DNA of 64,000 nucleotides from Serinus canaria (Eukaryota > Chordata > Aves > Passeriformes > Fringillidae): contig NC_066314.1 of assembly GCF_022539315.1 (NCBI RefSeq), positions 41,291,180 to 41,355,179 on the forward strand, read 5' to 3'. This document shows, one piece after another, positions 22,450-34,068 of this stretch (position 1 is its first letter; the number at the start of each line of letters is the position of its first letter). A program made the translations under genes and the position numbers. The notes beneath the pieces were generated by a model, which saw only the letters and a list, made by a program, of their open reading frames with translations, did no database searches and was not told the DNA's origin.

Positions 22450-25400
22450 CATATATGTCTCAAAGGAATTTCCAGTTTACCTCTGCTCAGTTCCAACACA
22501 ATTACCACAAGATCTTATCTGTAAAAATGCAGAGCAGCTCTCACCTGTTCATTAGGGTTTTCCATTAACTATTAAGTTGGAACAAAGGAACAAAGGCACA
22601 CATGGCAGCACCAATTGCATTAAGCCATGGGTGAACATTTTAAAATTGTTGTGCAATTACTGAATTAAACTATGGTCTTTTTTGCTTAATTAAAATAGGA
22701 GAACTTCTTCCTAAAAACAGTTACAGAGATCTCTGTGTTTACATGTTCTTTGAGCTACTCAGGACTAAATAATAAGGCTAAATTATTGTGAGGAAATTGC
22801 AGACAAAAATGTAAGGAGGAAACACTGAAGCCTTCATGAAATTATAAAGAATGTTATGGCATTCAATTGAAGGAGAAGTTTTAGTCACAGCTAGTAAGTT
22901 CAAGCTTTGATCAGAGCAACATGAAATTCATCTGATGGCTTAAACCACTGAAAGAAGAGATTAGGACTCAAGACTTCTTTACATAGGAACCATCTCATCT
23001 ACATTCTCTAGACAACGTGTGCTATAATCATGTAGAGAAATATGAGCAAGACTGGAACTTTAACAGCTAATTGGAAATTCAGTGGATTACAGTCAGGTAA
23101 CACAAAGAGGAAAAAAACAAAGCAGCCTAAATAAATTTGGGATGGTGGTGGCAGTCTTCTGAGAATTTTAGGAGAAATAAGAAAAGATCTTTCTGCTTTT
23201 GAGAAAAGATGAAGTGGAAACAGGTTACAAGTCTACATTCAATATATAAGTATGATTAAAGCACTATTACAATTCAAAAAACAATTAGAATGGTGTAATT
23301 GTTCTATTTTTCATTTGGCTGGGCTAAGAGTTTTTGTGTGTCTTAGAATCTTTAGTTGAGATTCTACTCTATTATTGTAGTTTAATTTTACTGTTGTGTA
23401 AGAACAATGGAGTCATGAAATATGACTCAACAAAAATAGCAAAACTAAAAATCCATAACTTAGCTAATTTATATACAATTTCTATGATATTTCACAAATT
23501 ATTTTATTGGATGATGGACTTCAGGATTGTCTAAGTTGAATGTAGAATTGGGGCAGTTCAAGTCATCTGACTACACAGACTGTATTAATAGATTCAAAAT
23601 ATATTAATCTGGAGGGGTTCTTTTGCAAAAATTCAACATTTCTAAATGCTCTGGAAACTATTAAGCTGAAAAATAACTCAAAACTGTTTAAAATTAAAGG
23701 GATAATTTAAAAAAAAATTACTGTAGTTTGTGTCTGAAGATGGTTTTTTTCAGTCCTCCCCTCTTCTCAATGTTTTCCTTTTTGAAATTTGAATTTAGTG
23801 GTGCTTTTCTGAGAACAACACTGAAGCCAGGGGAATGCTATGCTAGGGAGACTTCACAGGGGAAGTACTAAGGTTTATTCACTGTTGTTCATTCCAAGAA
23901 GGTAAGGATTAACTAAAACCAACATTTCCTTAGCAATAAAGTCAAGACAAAATTATAACTGGCACTGAAGGCCATTTCAGGGAATAAAACAAGGCTGTCA
24001 ATAAAGATTCCACAGCTCCCTCCCTGAAGGAAACCTCCAAACGAGTAACTACAGTGTAACTAGTCAGCATCCAAATTAATGTAATTTAATCTGATTATGA
24101 GTTCAAACTGTCCCCAGACCCAGCCAGACATGCAGTCCTCATGTCATTTCTACATAAGGCTGTTAACTGATATCCAATTTTCCAATAAATTGCTTAAGAG
24201 AATGATAATCAGTTAAAACACACCTGTACAGCATATGGTAGCCAAGCAATTTACTGCATTATTTTAATTAGGCTTTTTTCCAACTTGATTATCAGTTCCA
24301 ATTATAAAACAAGATTAATAATCCTGCTTCTGCACTCTCCTCCACAGTACAGACACAGGTGCCACACTCCATTGCACTGCCTGGCATTCCTCCTCCTGTC
24401 ACTGTACTGGGTCAAACTCCTTTCATCTGAACTACTCCTGTAGTCTTGTCTGTCTTTTGGCTTCTTGATCCATTCCCATTGCTTCAGGCTGTGGCTGACT
24501 ATTTTTCCTCTAGCAATGACAGCAAAAATTATCACATGTTCAGACCTGAGACAGAGACAGGTATGAGTACTTTAACCCTTTCCTAGTGCCTCAGAGTTGG
24601 CCCTGGGCTCATCAGGTTATTTGCAGACGGCTCTATGGCCTCCTGGCAAGGAATCCAGGGCAGTGAGTCTTCTCTTTTCCAAAGACTCAGGCTGGCAGCC
24701 AGGAGTGGAGGGGGTTTTTTAATTCCTTCTACTCTGAGGGTTCTGGGCTGTGATGACTTAAGACCTACTCTTAATTAGAAAGCAATCAAGAAGGGCTTCA
24801 AATCTGATAGCAGCTGTGAGCCAACTACGAGGTCGCATGCACGGTGCTAAAAGCCCAGAGGGTAACTGGATTACACATTCCAAAGAGAAGGAGCATGAGA
24901 AAAAAATCAGGCCTAGAAAAAAATCAACTGTGTCACCAACAGAAGCTACCATTGTGCCCACTAGATTACATCAGGCTGCCCCTCTGCACATATTTCCTCA
25001 AGCACATGGAGCACCAGTCACATCCTTCATCATCACACATTCAGATAGCGTGGATGTTTGGGAAGTGAAAAGGGGAAATTGAAAAGAGAGCTTCTTGACA
25101 CGTCTGGGAAATGAGAACAAGGAAACAGCAAGGTTGAACTTTGATCACCATTTCAGGAACCTCTAAGGAAAATCCCCTCTTGTTCACGTGGGAAGCTCCA
25201 GATAGTGTTCACCTTGCTGTACATGATGTCACTAAAAGCCCCTGGAACTTCTCTGTTTCCTTTCACCTCACCCTTTCTGACCTCGTGATGGGTAATGGTG
25301 AGGCTCTTACAGCAACCATTCTGGACTCTTATCAGGGAGCTGTCATGTAATAAGTGACCAAGAGAGATAAGAAAGGTGGACATGAGTATGCCAGAGAGAA

Positions 25401-25964
25401 GATTACAGCCTGCCAGAAAGGTAGTGGCTTTGTCATTAACCCCAAGTGAAAGCATGCTGACTTGTGGAGGTGGCCCTACTGCAACTACACCAAACAAGCA
25501 CGGGGATGGCCCTCAGGGCTGGTGTAAAACTTGGTTGGGATTGACAGTACTCTCAAAATGCAAAATACAGGTATCCTCTTTGTTCATGTGAGTACCCTCA
25601 TCTGATTTAGGATAGCTATTCTGCTCATTTGGAGCAACATCCTTTGCTGAGAGTTAAAATGAGGTGTCTGGCCAAATCTTCTGAGGCCATATGACTAGTG
25701 AGACCTCATGACAGCCAAAACGAAGAGGCCTGCCCTCTCCAAGTTGTAGATTGCTGTCACATAATTGTAACTCGATAGCATCTCTACATTTTGATTAGAT
25801 AAGTTCATTGCATTTCAGGATGACAGCTGAGAAACACATGGTACACCATCAGGAACATGTAACTTCCCATTAATTTGCACAATTAATGACATTCTTTTCC
25901 TCTGAGCTCTCACAACCAGCTACCAGAACAAAATGGAGACATATATTCAATCACTTGTACTTAC
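19392..25964 (-). other. KITLG: KITLG intron 6
   Basis: A 6.6-kb intron with GTAAGT donor and ttacag acceptor. A 29-bp T run lies at 22419-22447. The segment 24,300-25,600 is somewhat richer in G+C than its surroundings and carries short open frames on both strands, none recognised. No CR1 or LTR copy was seen. Confidence 0.88.
22419..22447. repeat. T(29) homopolymer in intron 6
   Basis: Twenty-nine consecutive T on the plus strand, poly(A) in the KITLG sense. Confidence 0.97.
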
Positions 25965-26060
25965 TGTTACTGCTAGTGCTACTGCCAATGCTGTCATTCC
26001 TAAGAGAGCTGGCAGCAACAGGAGGAAACAAAAATGTTTTTGTGACAGCGACTCTGGAAT
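25965..26060 (-). CDS. KITLG: KITLG exon 6: in-frame cassette with the shedding region
   Basis: The exon is 96 nt, a multiple of three, and lies between two phase-1 junctions, so skipping it keeps the frame. It encodes [20 protein letters not shown] followed by [11 protein letters not shown]. The [11 protein letters not shown] block matches the mammalian site where membrane stem cell factor is cut to release the soluble cytokine. In mammals alternative inclusion of exon 6 sets the ratio of shed to membrane-retained ligand; the same role is inferred here. The acceptor is ...ctatttag and the donor GTAAGT. The donor sits inside an AGTAAC/AGTAAG near-repeat and was placed by phase and by the expected Asn-Lys-Glu-Ala junction. 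One further sequon, N-D-S, is present. Confidence 0.94.
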
Positions 26061-26939
26061 CTAAATAGAAAATGAATGTGTCAGAATTATGAAACTTAAA
26101 ATACAGTTCCCTCTATATAAGATGATGGGCTACAGGACCACTCTAATGTGACTAAAGGGCTGTTTTAAAAGCTGGCCATAGGACTGTTCATAAAGTGGAT
26201 TAAGCCAAAAAAGGCAGTTTTATTAAGTGGCAGAAGTGTGTACATGCTGAGCTGCTGCTGAATAGCTAATCTGGAAAAGCAGCTACTGCTTACAAGTTCT
26301 TAGGTTATGGCACTGATCTGCTTCTAGTAACTACTGATGTAACTGTACAACTGGACACATTGCCCTAATTAAAAAGCTAATATCTGTCACTAGAGAGAGT
26401 AAAAGAAAAGGTAATGCAAACCCTCCATTTACTGGAAGGATAAGAAAGAGCTGCAGGAGCTTGACCTGAGCTTGTTAAACTGTTCAAATGAAGTAAACAT
26501 TTCCCTGTTCAGGAAAAGTGGGATGAAATTGAAGGTGACTTGAGGCTGCCGCGATTTACAGCTTGTCCTAACTTCCTCTACTTTCAGTTGTGCAGTCTTA
26601 GGCTCTTTTAACACCTTATAAAACTAAATAAAGCATTAAGAGAAGATAAGAAGGACAATGTAAAAAAGACAATTCAGGATATATTTTGGATTAATAGAAA
26701 CAGAGCAGCATAATGCAAGGTTATTTTGATTATTCTGAGAAATGATGTATCTAGAAGTGATGGCACTAGAACTTGACTTTGAACAGAAACACAACCTTCA
26801 GTGTCAGTAGTTATTTTAACTTGCAGTAAAAAGGTGACATGGAGGCATGGTATCAGATCTTCAGCATCTCTGAAATCCAAGGAAAATCTCACATTTTTAT
26901 CTGCCTAGATTCTGCTCCCCAAAAGGAGACCCCTCTTAC
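26061..26939 (-). other. KITLG: KITLG intron 5
   Basis: An 879-bp intron between exons 5 and 6. It holds unremarkable AT-rich sequence with no repeat copy recognised. Confidence 0.9.
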
Positions 26940-27102
26940 CATTCTCCGGTGTTCCTACTGTTGAAGGCAGAATGCAGTCGTTCTTATCCAGTCTGTCTGC
27001 AGACTCTTTGTAGACCTCAATGGTACTATTAAAGTGCCTAAAAAAATCCTCAGGAATGAAGTGACCTTCTTCATAAAGGTGACCATTTTCTTTTACAAAA
27101 TC
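26940..27102 (-). CDS. KITLG: KITLG exon 5: last helix of the cytokine and start of the stalk
   Basis: The 163-nt exon reads [20 protein letters not shown] at its start, then [20 protein letters not shown], then NDC with the fourth disulfide cysteine, and ends with the stalk residues STVGTPEN. It covers precursor residues 125-178 and contains one N-glycosylation sequon, N-S-T. The acceptor is ...tactctag and the donor GTAAGA. It ends in phase 1, leaving one G to complete the first codon of exon 6 (Asp) or, if exon 6 is skipped, to make Glu with exon 7. All 54 codons are open in the frame expected from the family. In the frame actually inherited from exon 4 a stop codon appears within the first nine bases. 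Confidence 0.95.
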
Positions 27103-27511
27103 CTAGAGTAAAATATAGAATTCAGCTTGAAAGAAGGTCAAGGGAGATGCTCATTTCAGAACATCAACAAATGCTAAAAATACCCAAAGATGATACAAAA
27201 TCATTTATATTTTTAACCTGCAGACAACCAGATTAGCTGTATACAATCTTCATATAACAAAGAAGCCTTCTGATCTGAGGACTTCAAATTAGCTTTGCAA
27301 ATAGAAATGAATTATTAATACAGTGTTGCAAAATTGCTAAGGAATGAAAGACAGTCTCTCATCCTATACTGAAAACCAAGAGACTTTTCAAAATTCCCCT
27401 CATTAAAAAATCCCCCTTGATTTCACCTTACTTTGCAAAGTTTCACATGAGTCTTTTAATCTCAACATATGAACACAACAATCATTGGTATTGTCATCAA
27501 GAGAACGGGGA

Positions 27512-27553
27512 ACAAAATACAATAGCTGGGGTACAAAATACAATAGCTGGGGT
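27512..27553. repeat. 21-bp tandem duplication, intron 4
   Basis: Two adjacent copies of a 21-bp unit containing acaaaatacaatagctgggg. Confidence 0.95.
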
Positions 27554-27725
27554 ACACCACTGCTCAGAAACAGGCTGAGATCCCTGATAACAGACCTAAA
27601 AATAAGAGCAACTATAAACAAGGAAGCACAAGGAAGCTCAGTCACTCTGAGGTCTAACAGACACATTTGTTATGCCAGACTAAACACTAAACAACATGAT
27701 TGAGATCCATGGTGATGACTGACGG

Positions 27726-27740
27726 TTTTCTTCTTTTTTT

Positions 27741-27791
<51 letters not shown>

Positions 27792-27794
27792 TTT
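27726..27794. repeat. T-rich tract in intron 4
   Basis: Sixty-nine bases of T interrupted by single C bases (and tcttc at its left end), about 620 bp upstream of exon 5 in the KITLG sense, where it reads as poly(A) with a few G. Confidence 0.97.
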
Positions 27795-29051
27795 ATGTCA
27801 GCAAGTCAAGTTTCGCCTGAGGTTAGTCTGTACTCTTAAGAAGGAAGAGAGTGGTAAGAACATGGTCTAAGTATGTCCTAAAGGAAACCTCCTGGTTTTG
27901 GCTCCAAAGTTATTTTATGTTTGATGCTGAAAGTACTAGACTTAAGATCATTATTCTCTAAGGAAATCAATAGCTAGTTGTTTTGCTGAATTACAGGATA
28001 TTTATTTTTCCATTCTACAAAATAAAATTCCTCTTCCCCAGCCACATCCCAGCTGAGTGCTTTGAATCATCAGGACAAAAATAGAAAAGAAAAAAAAATA
28101 TATACACTGAAGATTGGAGATAATTCAGTTTGAAATGGAAAAGTAGGGAATATCTAAATACTCACAACAGTGCAATGCAAATACATGGCAAGCTTAAAAG
28201 GCTATTCCACTCTAAAGGCACCTGAGTGTTTTACTTATTTGATTCATCCTGGGTGTTGAAAAGCTACACTTACAAAAACTAAGGACTTAGCTGATAAAAA
28301 CAACTGTATATGGAAGATAAAACACTTGCTCTAAAGGACATGGTGTATTTTACCAGTTTTATTCCATGGGACAAAATCTTTGACTACAAAACTTATTTTT
28401 AATGACTGATAGTCTGGTCAGATCTGGATAACAGAGTAGAAAATTAATTTCTTTCCCCTTTCCCTGCCTGCACAGAAAATCAGACATCTCTTGAGTGAGA
28501 ATACTTCCAGCAGCTGTCAGAATCCAGAAACACATGGAAATGGACCAATGTCCTCTGGTCTTTGCTGTGCCTTTATATAAAAAAGTGAATTAAACCATGG
28601 AGAAGCTTTCAGAGCTTCACACACTGTGATACATACTAAGAGTATATTAATAACTTTAACCAAATCATCTTTAAATTTACATTAAGATCACAAGGAAAAT
28701 ATATAATTTAATCTGGATACACAAGGAAGATTTCTGCTAGTTTCAAAAAGACCAGAATGGATTAATTATCTAAGGGAATATCACCGCATTTCTGACTTTA
28801 AATAACTGCATACAGGTCACTGTAATTCCTTCTAAGCCATTTTTCTTTGAAACAGGAGATAAAACTTAACCAATGTTAGCACAGTGTACTCAGTGCATTT
28901 CTAAACAAAGCAGGATTTCAGATGCACAGGAATAGAAATGAAAACAAATCTAACAAAGCCTTGGAAAATCCTAAACTATTACTGAATATTGTGCAACAGA
29001 AAGTAAAAAATAAGTATCCAGTACAAAAGCTGAAAGTCTGTATAAAATTAC

Positions 29052-29230
29052 CTTGTTTTATCAAAAGCAAGGCATGCCATAAGATCATTAATTATCCTTG
29101 TGAGATTATTGATGATTGAATAGTTGCTTAAAACATCCGACATATCTGGAATATCTGAAAATTTCTGGAGAAGATTATGTAGACTCCTTGAAAATTCAGG
29201 CACCATCAAATGCAACCAACAGTGACTAGG
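29052..29230 (-). CDS. KITLG: KITLG exon 4: cytokine helices B-C (one-base frame break at its end)
   Basis: The exon opens [17 protein letters not shown]; this Cys is the second disulfide cysteine (mature position 43). It runs through [16 protein letters not shown], with two N-glycosylation sequons (N-Y-S and N-L-T), to MACLAFDK, which holds the third cysteine. The acceptor is ...ccctgacag and the donor GTAATT. The phases of exons 3 and 5 require 180 nt, but 179 are present. The last codons read GAT AAA ACA AG, where chicken has Asp-Lys-Asn-Lys, so one A appears to be missing from the A run (T run 29056-29059 on the plus strand). Joined to exon 5 as it stands, the frame stops at the fourth codon after Asp-Lys-Thr. 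The rest of the exon has no other indel. A sequencing or assembly error is the most likely cause. Confidence 0.93.
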
Positions 29231-29629
29231 CTGTCAGGGGATAAAAAGAGAAACAGATGTAAATTAAATATCAGACATTTGTAAAAACTGGTTGAACATC
29301 TCAATGTGCTAAAGTAAATTAGACTGTTCTTTCCAATTTAAACTATCTCAAAAGTATAAATTACAATTCTCCTTCTTTAATGTGACCAATTTTCTCTTCA
29401 GTCCTTTTGGTAATATTTCTATTCTCACTAATACTGACATATTTGTGGTTGTCTGTTTAATGCCATCCCTTTATTAAATTCTCAATGAATGCCAAGTGTC
29501 AGTGTGTTGAGCATTTGAGCCTTGGAACATGTTACTATGAACCCTAGTCCATGCTTCCATTAACCTATTTATTTTCTTTTCAATTTCTACTGCCTTAACA
29601 ATTCTTTAAATATCAGTTTTCATTTATTG

Positions 29630-29677
29630 TTGTTACCTTACATGGCTCAGTTTTAACTGAGCCATGTAAGGTAACAA
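29630..29677. repeat. Perfect inverted repeat, 23-bp arms, intron 3
   Basis: Arms 29630-29652 and 29655-29677 are exact reverse complements around a 2-base centre. The core is ttaccttacatggctcagtt and its complement. It can form a long hairpin or cruciform, about 400 bp upstream of exon 4. Confidence 0.97.
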
Positions 29678-29730
29678 AGATCCTTGATTTAAATTTCTTG
29701 ATCCCCAAAGATCCTTGATTTAAATTTCTT
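29675..29730. repeat. 25-bp direct duplication beside the hairpin
   Basis: Identical 25-bp copies (caaagatccttgatttaaat then ttctt) at 29675-29699 and 29706-29730. The first overlaps the end of the inverted repeat. Confidence 0.95.
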
Positions 29731-32700
29731 TTCAGGAGAGTTTCCACAAAAATTTTGCATGAAGTCCCTGTGTGCTTTTATACACCTTTAAACTAGTTAG
29801 CTGAGTTTATTCTTTCTCTTCAGCTTTTTCACTAAATGCCATTACTGGGAGCAGTTTCTAGATTTAAAAGCCTTTCTTCTTCCTGAGTCTTTGATAACAA
29901 AAGTGTTCTGCAGAGCCTGTCACTGTATACACTAACACCTATGCAATTAGTTTGCAGACAAAGTTTGTACAGCAGTTCACATGACTGAAACCTGGTAATT
30001 CATTTTGCTGTCTTAGAGGAAGTAGTTAACTTCTTTACTTGGATATATATAACATTTATCACAGTAGTTAAATAGAGGAAAAATTCACCCAGCCCAGGAA
30101 AATCCCTAACATGGCATGATCAGCAAAAATACAGGTAATGCATAAGTCAGAACTGCAATGTGTACATGTAAATACCTTCCCAATAAAAGCTAAATTTTTA
30201 GTGGCAAATGTCATGAGAATTTATTCCATATTTGACATTTTTTTCTAATATTAAAAATGTCTCATTAAAGCCTTCCAGGTACAAAGATCTTGGCCCAACA
30301 AACCCTATGTAGTCTCAGTATCACTAAACCAGTTTCCAATTGCTGTGCAGTGGATAGACAGCACCCACTGAATCCACATTCTGCAACACACAGCAAATGT
30401 TTGGCAATGTACACACTTCTAGGCTTAATCTCATTTACTCAATTTCTTCAATAAACCTGCATACAGATTCTTTTTTTTAAAAAAAAATAAATCCACAGGT
30501 GTTCTGCTTTGATGTGTAAATGTTTCCGACAAGAAAAAATACACTTCACATTTCTGAAGACTAATCAGACTATTAGGCTTCCAGGCTTAGAGAACCAAAT
30601 GTAAATACATAGAATTTCCACTTCTGTGTACAACTCTCTCATACAGTGATAACCTGTGGCAAGTCAGCGATATAACCTTCTGCAATTATCTCAACAATGA
30701 CTTAAAAAAGAAAGAAACAGAAAGCAAAATGGATAGCATTTGGCTTGAGTCTGCTTCCCCTTTTTCCTCCAAAGGACAGCAAGGTGAGGGGGGAAGCAGA
30801 AGCAAATAAATCAGAGAAAGCTTTTTGAAACATATTCTGTTCAAGCAGCCTATGTTGTGCCACGTCCCACCGCTCCCACGAGACAGGCAACACATTTTCT
30901 TTCCTCTGCTTTGGGGTGGGAACACTGACACAGGACCAACTACTGTGCTTCCCTGAACTGGAAACCTCGAAAACCTTTTCCTTTGAGGTTTTGTGGGTGA
31001 GCATTATCCTCTGGCAGGGACTAGCATAAGCTTGCTCCTTCTTCTAGTGAGCATTTGGCAATTCCAGCAGGGAGTCTATTTTGTTGCTCCTGTGGTTTAG
31101 CATGCGTGTAGGAGTCTCCTCTAACTGGACTGTTCTGACCTACAAAGCTGCATTTCACAAAAGCTCTAAGTTCTCTTTTCAGCAATGCCAAGCTGTGCAA
31201 TCACTTGCTATGTCAATACCTACCTAAAAACACAGACAAAACTGCTCTAATTGAAAACTATGACATTATTTGCAAAGAGAAATAGTGGTTTAACTCTGAT
31301 ATTTTGTGTAAACTTTGACCAAGATTTACATTTTAAGGCAATTGCAAATGTGACTTCCCTTGTACTTCAGGGTAGCTCTCATTTGGCTATTACTTTCTAC
31401 ATCTGTGTAAAAGTTTAAATGTTATCTCCTCTTCTGAATTCAGCCCTTTGCTGTCATCTCTGCCTTTTAACCTTCAGGTTTGACTACACAGTTTACTCTA
31501 TACAAGACTACTTTTAAAGCCACTCAGTTGCTCGAGCTAGTGCATAATGCAACAACCCTTCTGTTTAATGGATGGGTGAGTCTGTTCCTGTTACATGCAC
31601 TACACTGGCTTCCCATCTGCTTTGTGTTCACCCTGCCTTCCTACCTTTAGTCATCTACATTTGGGAATTGCTACCTTGGGTACATTTCCCACTTTATGCA
31701 CACACCAAAGATTGAAATCTATTGAAAAAAAATTGCAGAGCACCATTTCAATCCCTTCAGAGTTGAGCAAAAGGCATTTACTTTAGGCAAAGCCATGGGT
31801 TTCCAAGCTTGCATGGGCCAGAGTAAAGCCTACTTATTCAGGAAGCCTTGCTGTGGTATGCATAACATAACCTGAAATTCCCAGAGAGGAATCTGGCAAA
31901 GTGGGATCTGAATACTGCTGAATACTTTCTCCTGAGAAGGCATGTGGCCAAGAGCTGCACCTGCCATTACCATGACTGAAAGTGCTGTGCAAAGGGAACA
32001 CGGAAGTCTCAGCTCTGAACTTCTCTTCTTCCTTTTTATTTCTTGGCTGCTTGTTGTAAATGTAAACTGGATCTAAATTTCTGGGTATGGTGCATCAAGA
32101 TGACCTAGCACTGAAAAGAATGGAAAAGAATCTGCATACTGGCCGTCAAAACTGGACCATGGAGACAAGCAAGAGTGAGAACAACCAGGACTGATTGCTC
32201 AAGCAGATTCCCGCCAGGAGTGCAGTGGAGGGAACAATCTCAATCCAGGCCAGCAGCTAATGGGCTGGAAGCTGGGGAAACAGCACTCAAGCTACAGTTG
32301 TCCTCCACAGACATGAATATCATCACATCAGACACCAAGATCAGTGAATTTCAAAAAGCCCAGCAGTCAGGGGATGGTGGCAGCCAATCTTGCTCCCTTG
32401 TTCTCTAAATATTGGATATTCTAAGAAATGGAAATTTTTCTATTTGTTTTATTTATATAGGACCTAGTACCTGACTTTCATAGCATTCATTCTGCAGAGT
32501 TTTCCTGTCTAAAGAACCAACTTTAAAATGGGTTTTCCAAAGTACTCTAAGTTTTAGTGAAAGCCTCAGCATCCAGCAAAACTCTTAAAAACACTTCTAC
32601 ATCTGACATAACCCTTCATAACCTCACAACTCAGGGCCCTTCACTATCCTGCAGCCTCCTTTTCCTCCTCCCATCTTCTTGCTATTCAGGATTGAATCTT

Positions 32701-33487
32701 GCTTCTGGCATAGATTTCCAATATCAACAGGGAATATTGGCAGATTTGCCACATTGTTGTAGGGTAGGATACATTTTTATATGTGTATCACATACAAATT
32801 GGATTTTTACAGTGAAAATTTTGTAGAAACTTTACACAAAAACAGCTTCTTGCATCCAGTAGATATTTTTCAGCTACAGATGTATGTGTACAATGATTAA
32901 TTCTTAAGACAGGCACAGTGTTGTTCTGTTTAACTGAAAAAATCATCATTTTCTTACTTTTTTCCTTGACTTAAAACAATATAGCGTTCAGCATAATTTG
33001 TACTTTCACCTTCTTTCCTTTCCTCCTTTTTATTGCAATGTATGCAACAACCAAGTTTTCAATACAAAACTTCAAAATTTTTTTTGTTAAACTGAGGAAA
33101 ACCAAAAAATATGTAGTAGATTGTTCAATAAAATTATATTATTTAAAAATAAAAATGCTATATAATTTTAAGATTTACAAATAATGCTTATTTGAAAGCA
33201 CCACTATGTTTTAAATATAAAGAAAGAATAACACAAGTATGTTTGAAATTCTGTGGTTTGTTAAATTACTGATGCCACCATTTGTTGAACTTGGGGCTCT
33301 CTTTACTGGCTGCTTAGTATTTGTTGTGCTCTAGTGGCAATTCCACTGGCTGAAACAAGGAGTTCTAGAGTATGTTCCAAAGTACAATTAAAGAGAACCT
33401 ATTTCTTTAAGAAAGCAATATTTTTGAATGGACACAATGAAATAATATTGACGAAATAATAACACAATGAAAATTTGACTTTTCACC

Positions 33488-33506
33488 AAAAAAAAAAAAA
33501 AAAAAA
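33488..33506. repeat. A(19) homopolymer in intron 3
   Basis: Run of A on the plus strand about 230 bp downstream of exon 3 in the KITLG sense. Confidence 0.95.
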
Positions 33507-33740
33507 TTTAATATGAAGAAATACTTTCCTAGAATCTCTGTAATTAAAAAAGTTTTAAGGGACTTCAGGAATCACTCTACATTTCTTTTAAATGTGAATA
33601 TTTGGGAACCATGTGAAAAGTGAAATAAACATTATTTAACTGTAACTTGCTAAGACATAGGACTAGGTACAGAATGTTACAGCCATCACTGGTTCCAGTG
33701 GGCTGTTTTATTGGGAATAACATGAAGTGGTTATACATAC

Positions 33741-33803
33741 CAGACTATCCATCTTCGGGACATATTTAAGGGTTATCATATAATCATTTGGGAGATTTCC
33801 AAC
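33741..33803 (-). CDS. KITLG: KITLG exon 3: cytokine core
   Basis: A 63-nt exon encodes 21 residues, precursor 44-64: [20 protein letters not shown] plus Leu. The [13 protein letters not shown] stretch is among the most conserved parts of stem cell factor from birds to mammals and lies in the first helix and strand used in dimerisation and KIT contact. The acceptor is ...tttatttag and the donor GTATGT. Phase is 0 on both sides. It is the smallest fully coding exon of the gene, shorter than the usual ORF-finding cut-off, and is recognised from its translation and splice sites. Confidence 0.96.
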
Positions 33804-34027
33804 CTAAATAAACAGATAATAAAAATGTTATTACTTACTACACAAAGCAAGACTTTATTTCCATTACTGCATTCAACAAAATCTACCAAATACCGACACA
33901 AATTTTCAGTAAATCACAGGTGCAGGCAAAAATGTTTACTTACATGCTTTCTTTCCTGTGGAACTGCTATTGACACTTACTCACTCACTCACAAGTGAAC
34001 CATCTTTCCACAGCTCTGCAATATGCT

Positions 34028-34068
34028 CAGATCTGATCTGATCATGGTCAGTGATCAGATCAGATCTG
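34028..34068. repeat. Perfect inverted repeat, 17-bp arms, intron 2
   Basis: Arms cagatctgatctgatca (34028-34044) and its reverse complement (34052-34068) flank a 7-base loop. Confidence 0.97.

Larger units (their letters stand above)
27103..29051 (-). other. KITLG: KITLG intron 4
   Basis: A 1.95-kb intron. It carries a 69-bp T-rich tract (27726-27794) and a 21-bp tandem duplication (27512-27553). A 65-codon open frame on the opposite strand at 28922-29119 crosses into exon 4 antisense and is taken as chance. Confidence 0.9.
29231..33740 (-). other. KITLG: KITLG intron 3
   Basis: A 4.5-kb intron. It contains a perfect 23-bp-arm inverted repeat next to a 25-bp direct duplication at 29630-29730 and a 19-bp A run at 33488-33506. 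The rest is unremarkable AT-rich sequence. Confidence 0.9.

Noticed and set aside
27061..27085. Possible Met start near ATGAAGAAG on the minus strand
   Set aside because: This string is within KITLG exon 5 (Tyr-Glu-Glu in frame), not exon 1.
29052..29230. KITLG as a decayed pseudogene because of the exon 4 frame break
   Set aside because: All other exons, phases, splice sites, cysteines and the C-terminus are intact and introns are present, so neither a processed nor a decayed copy fits; a single-base error is simpler.
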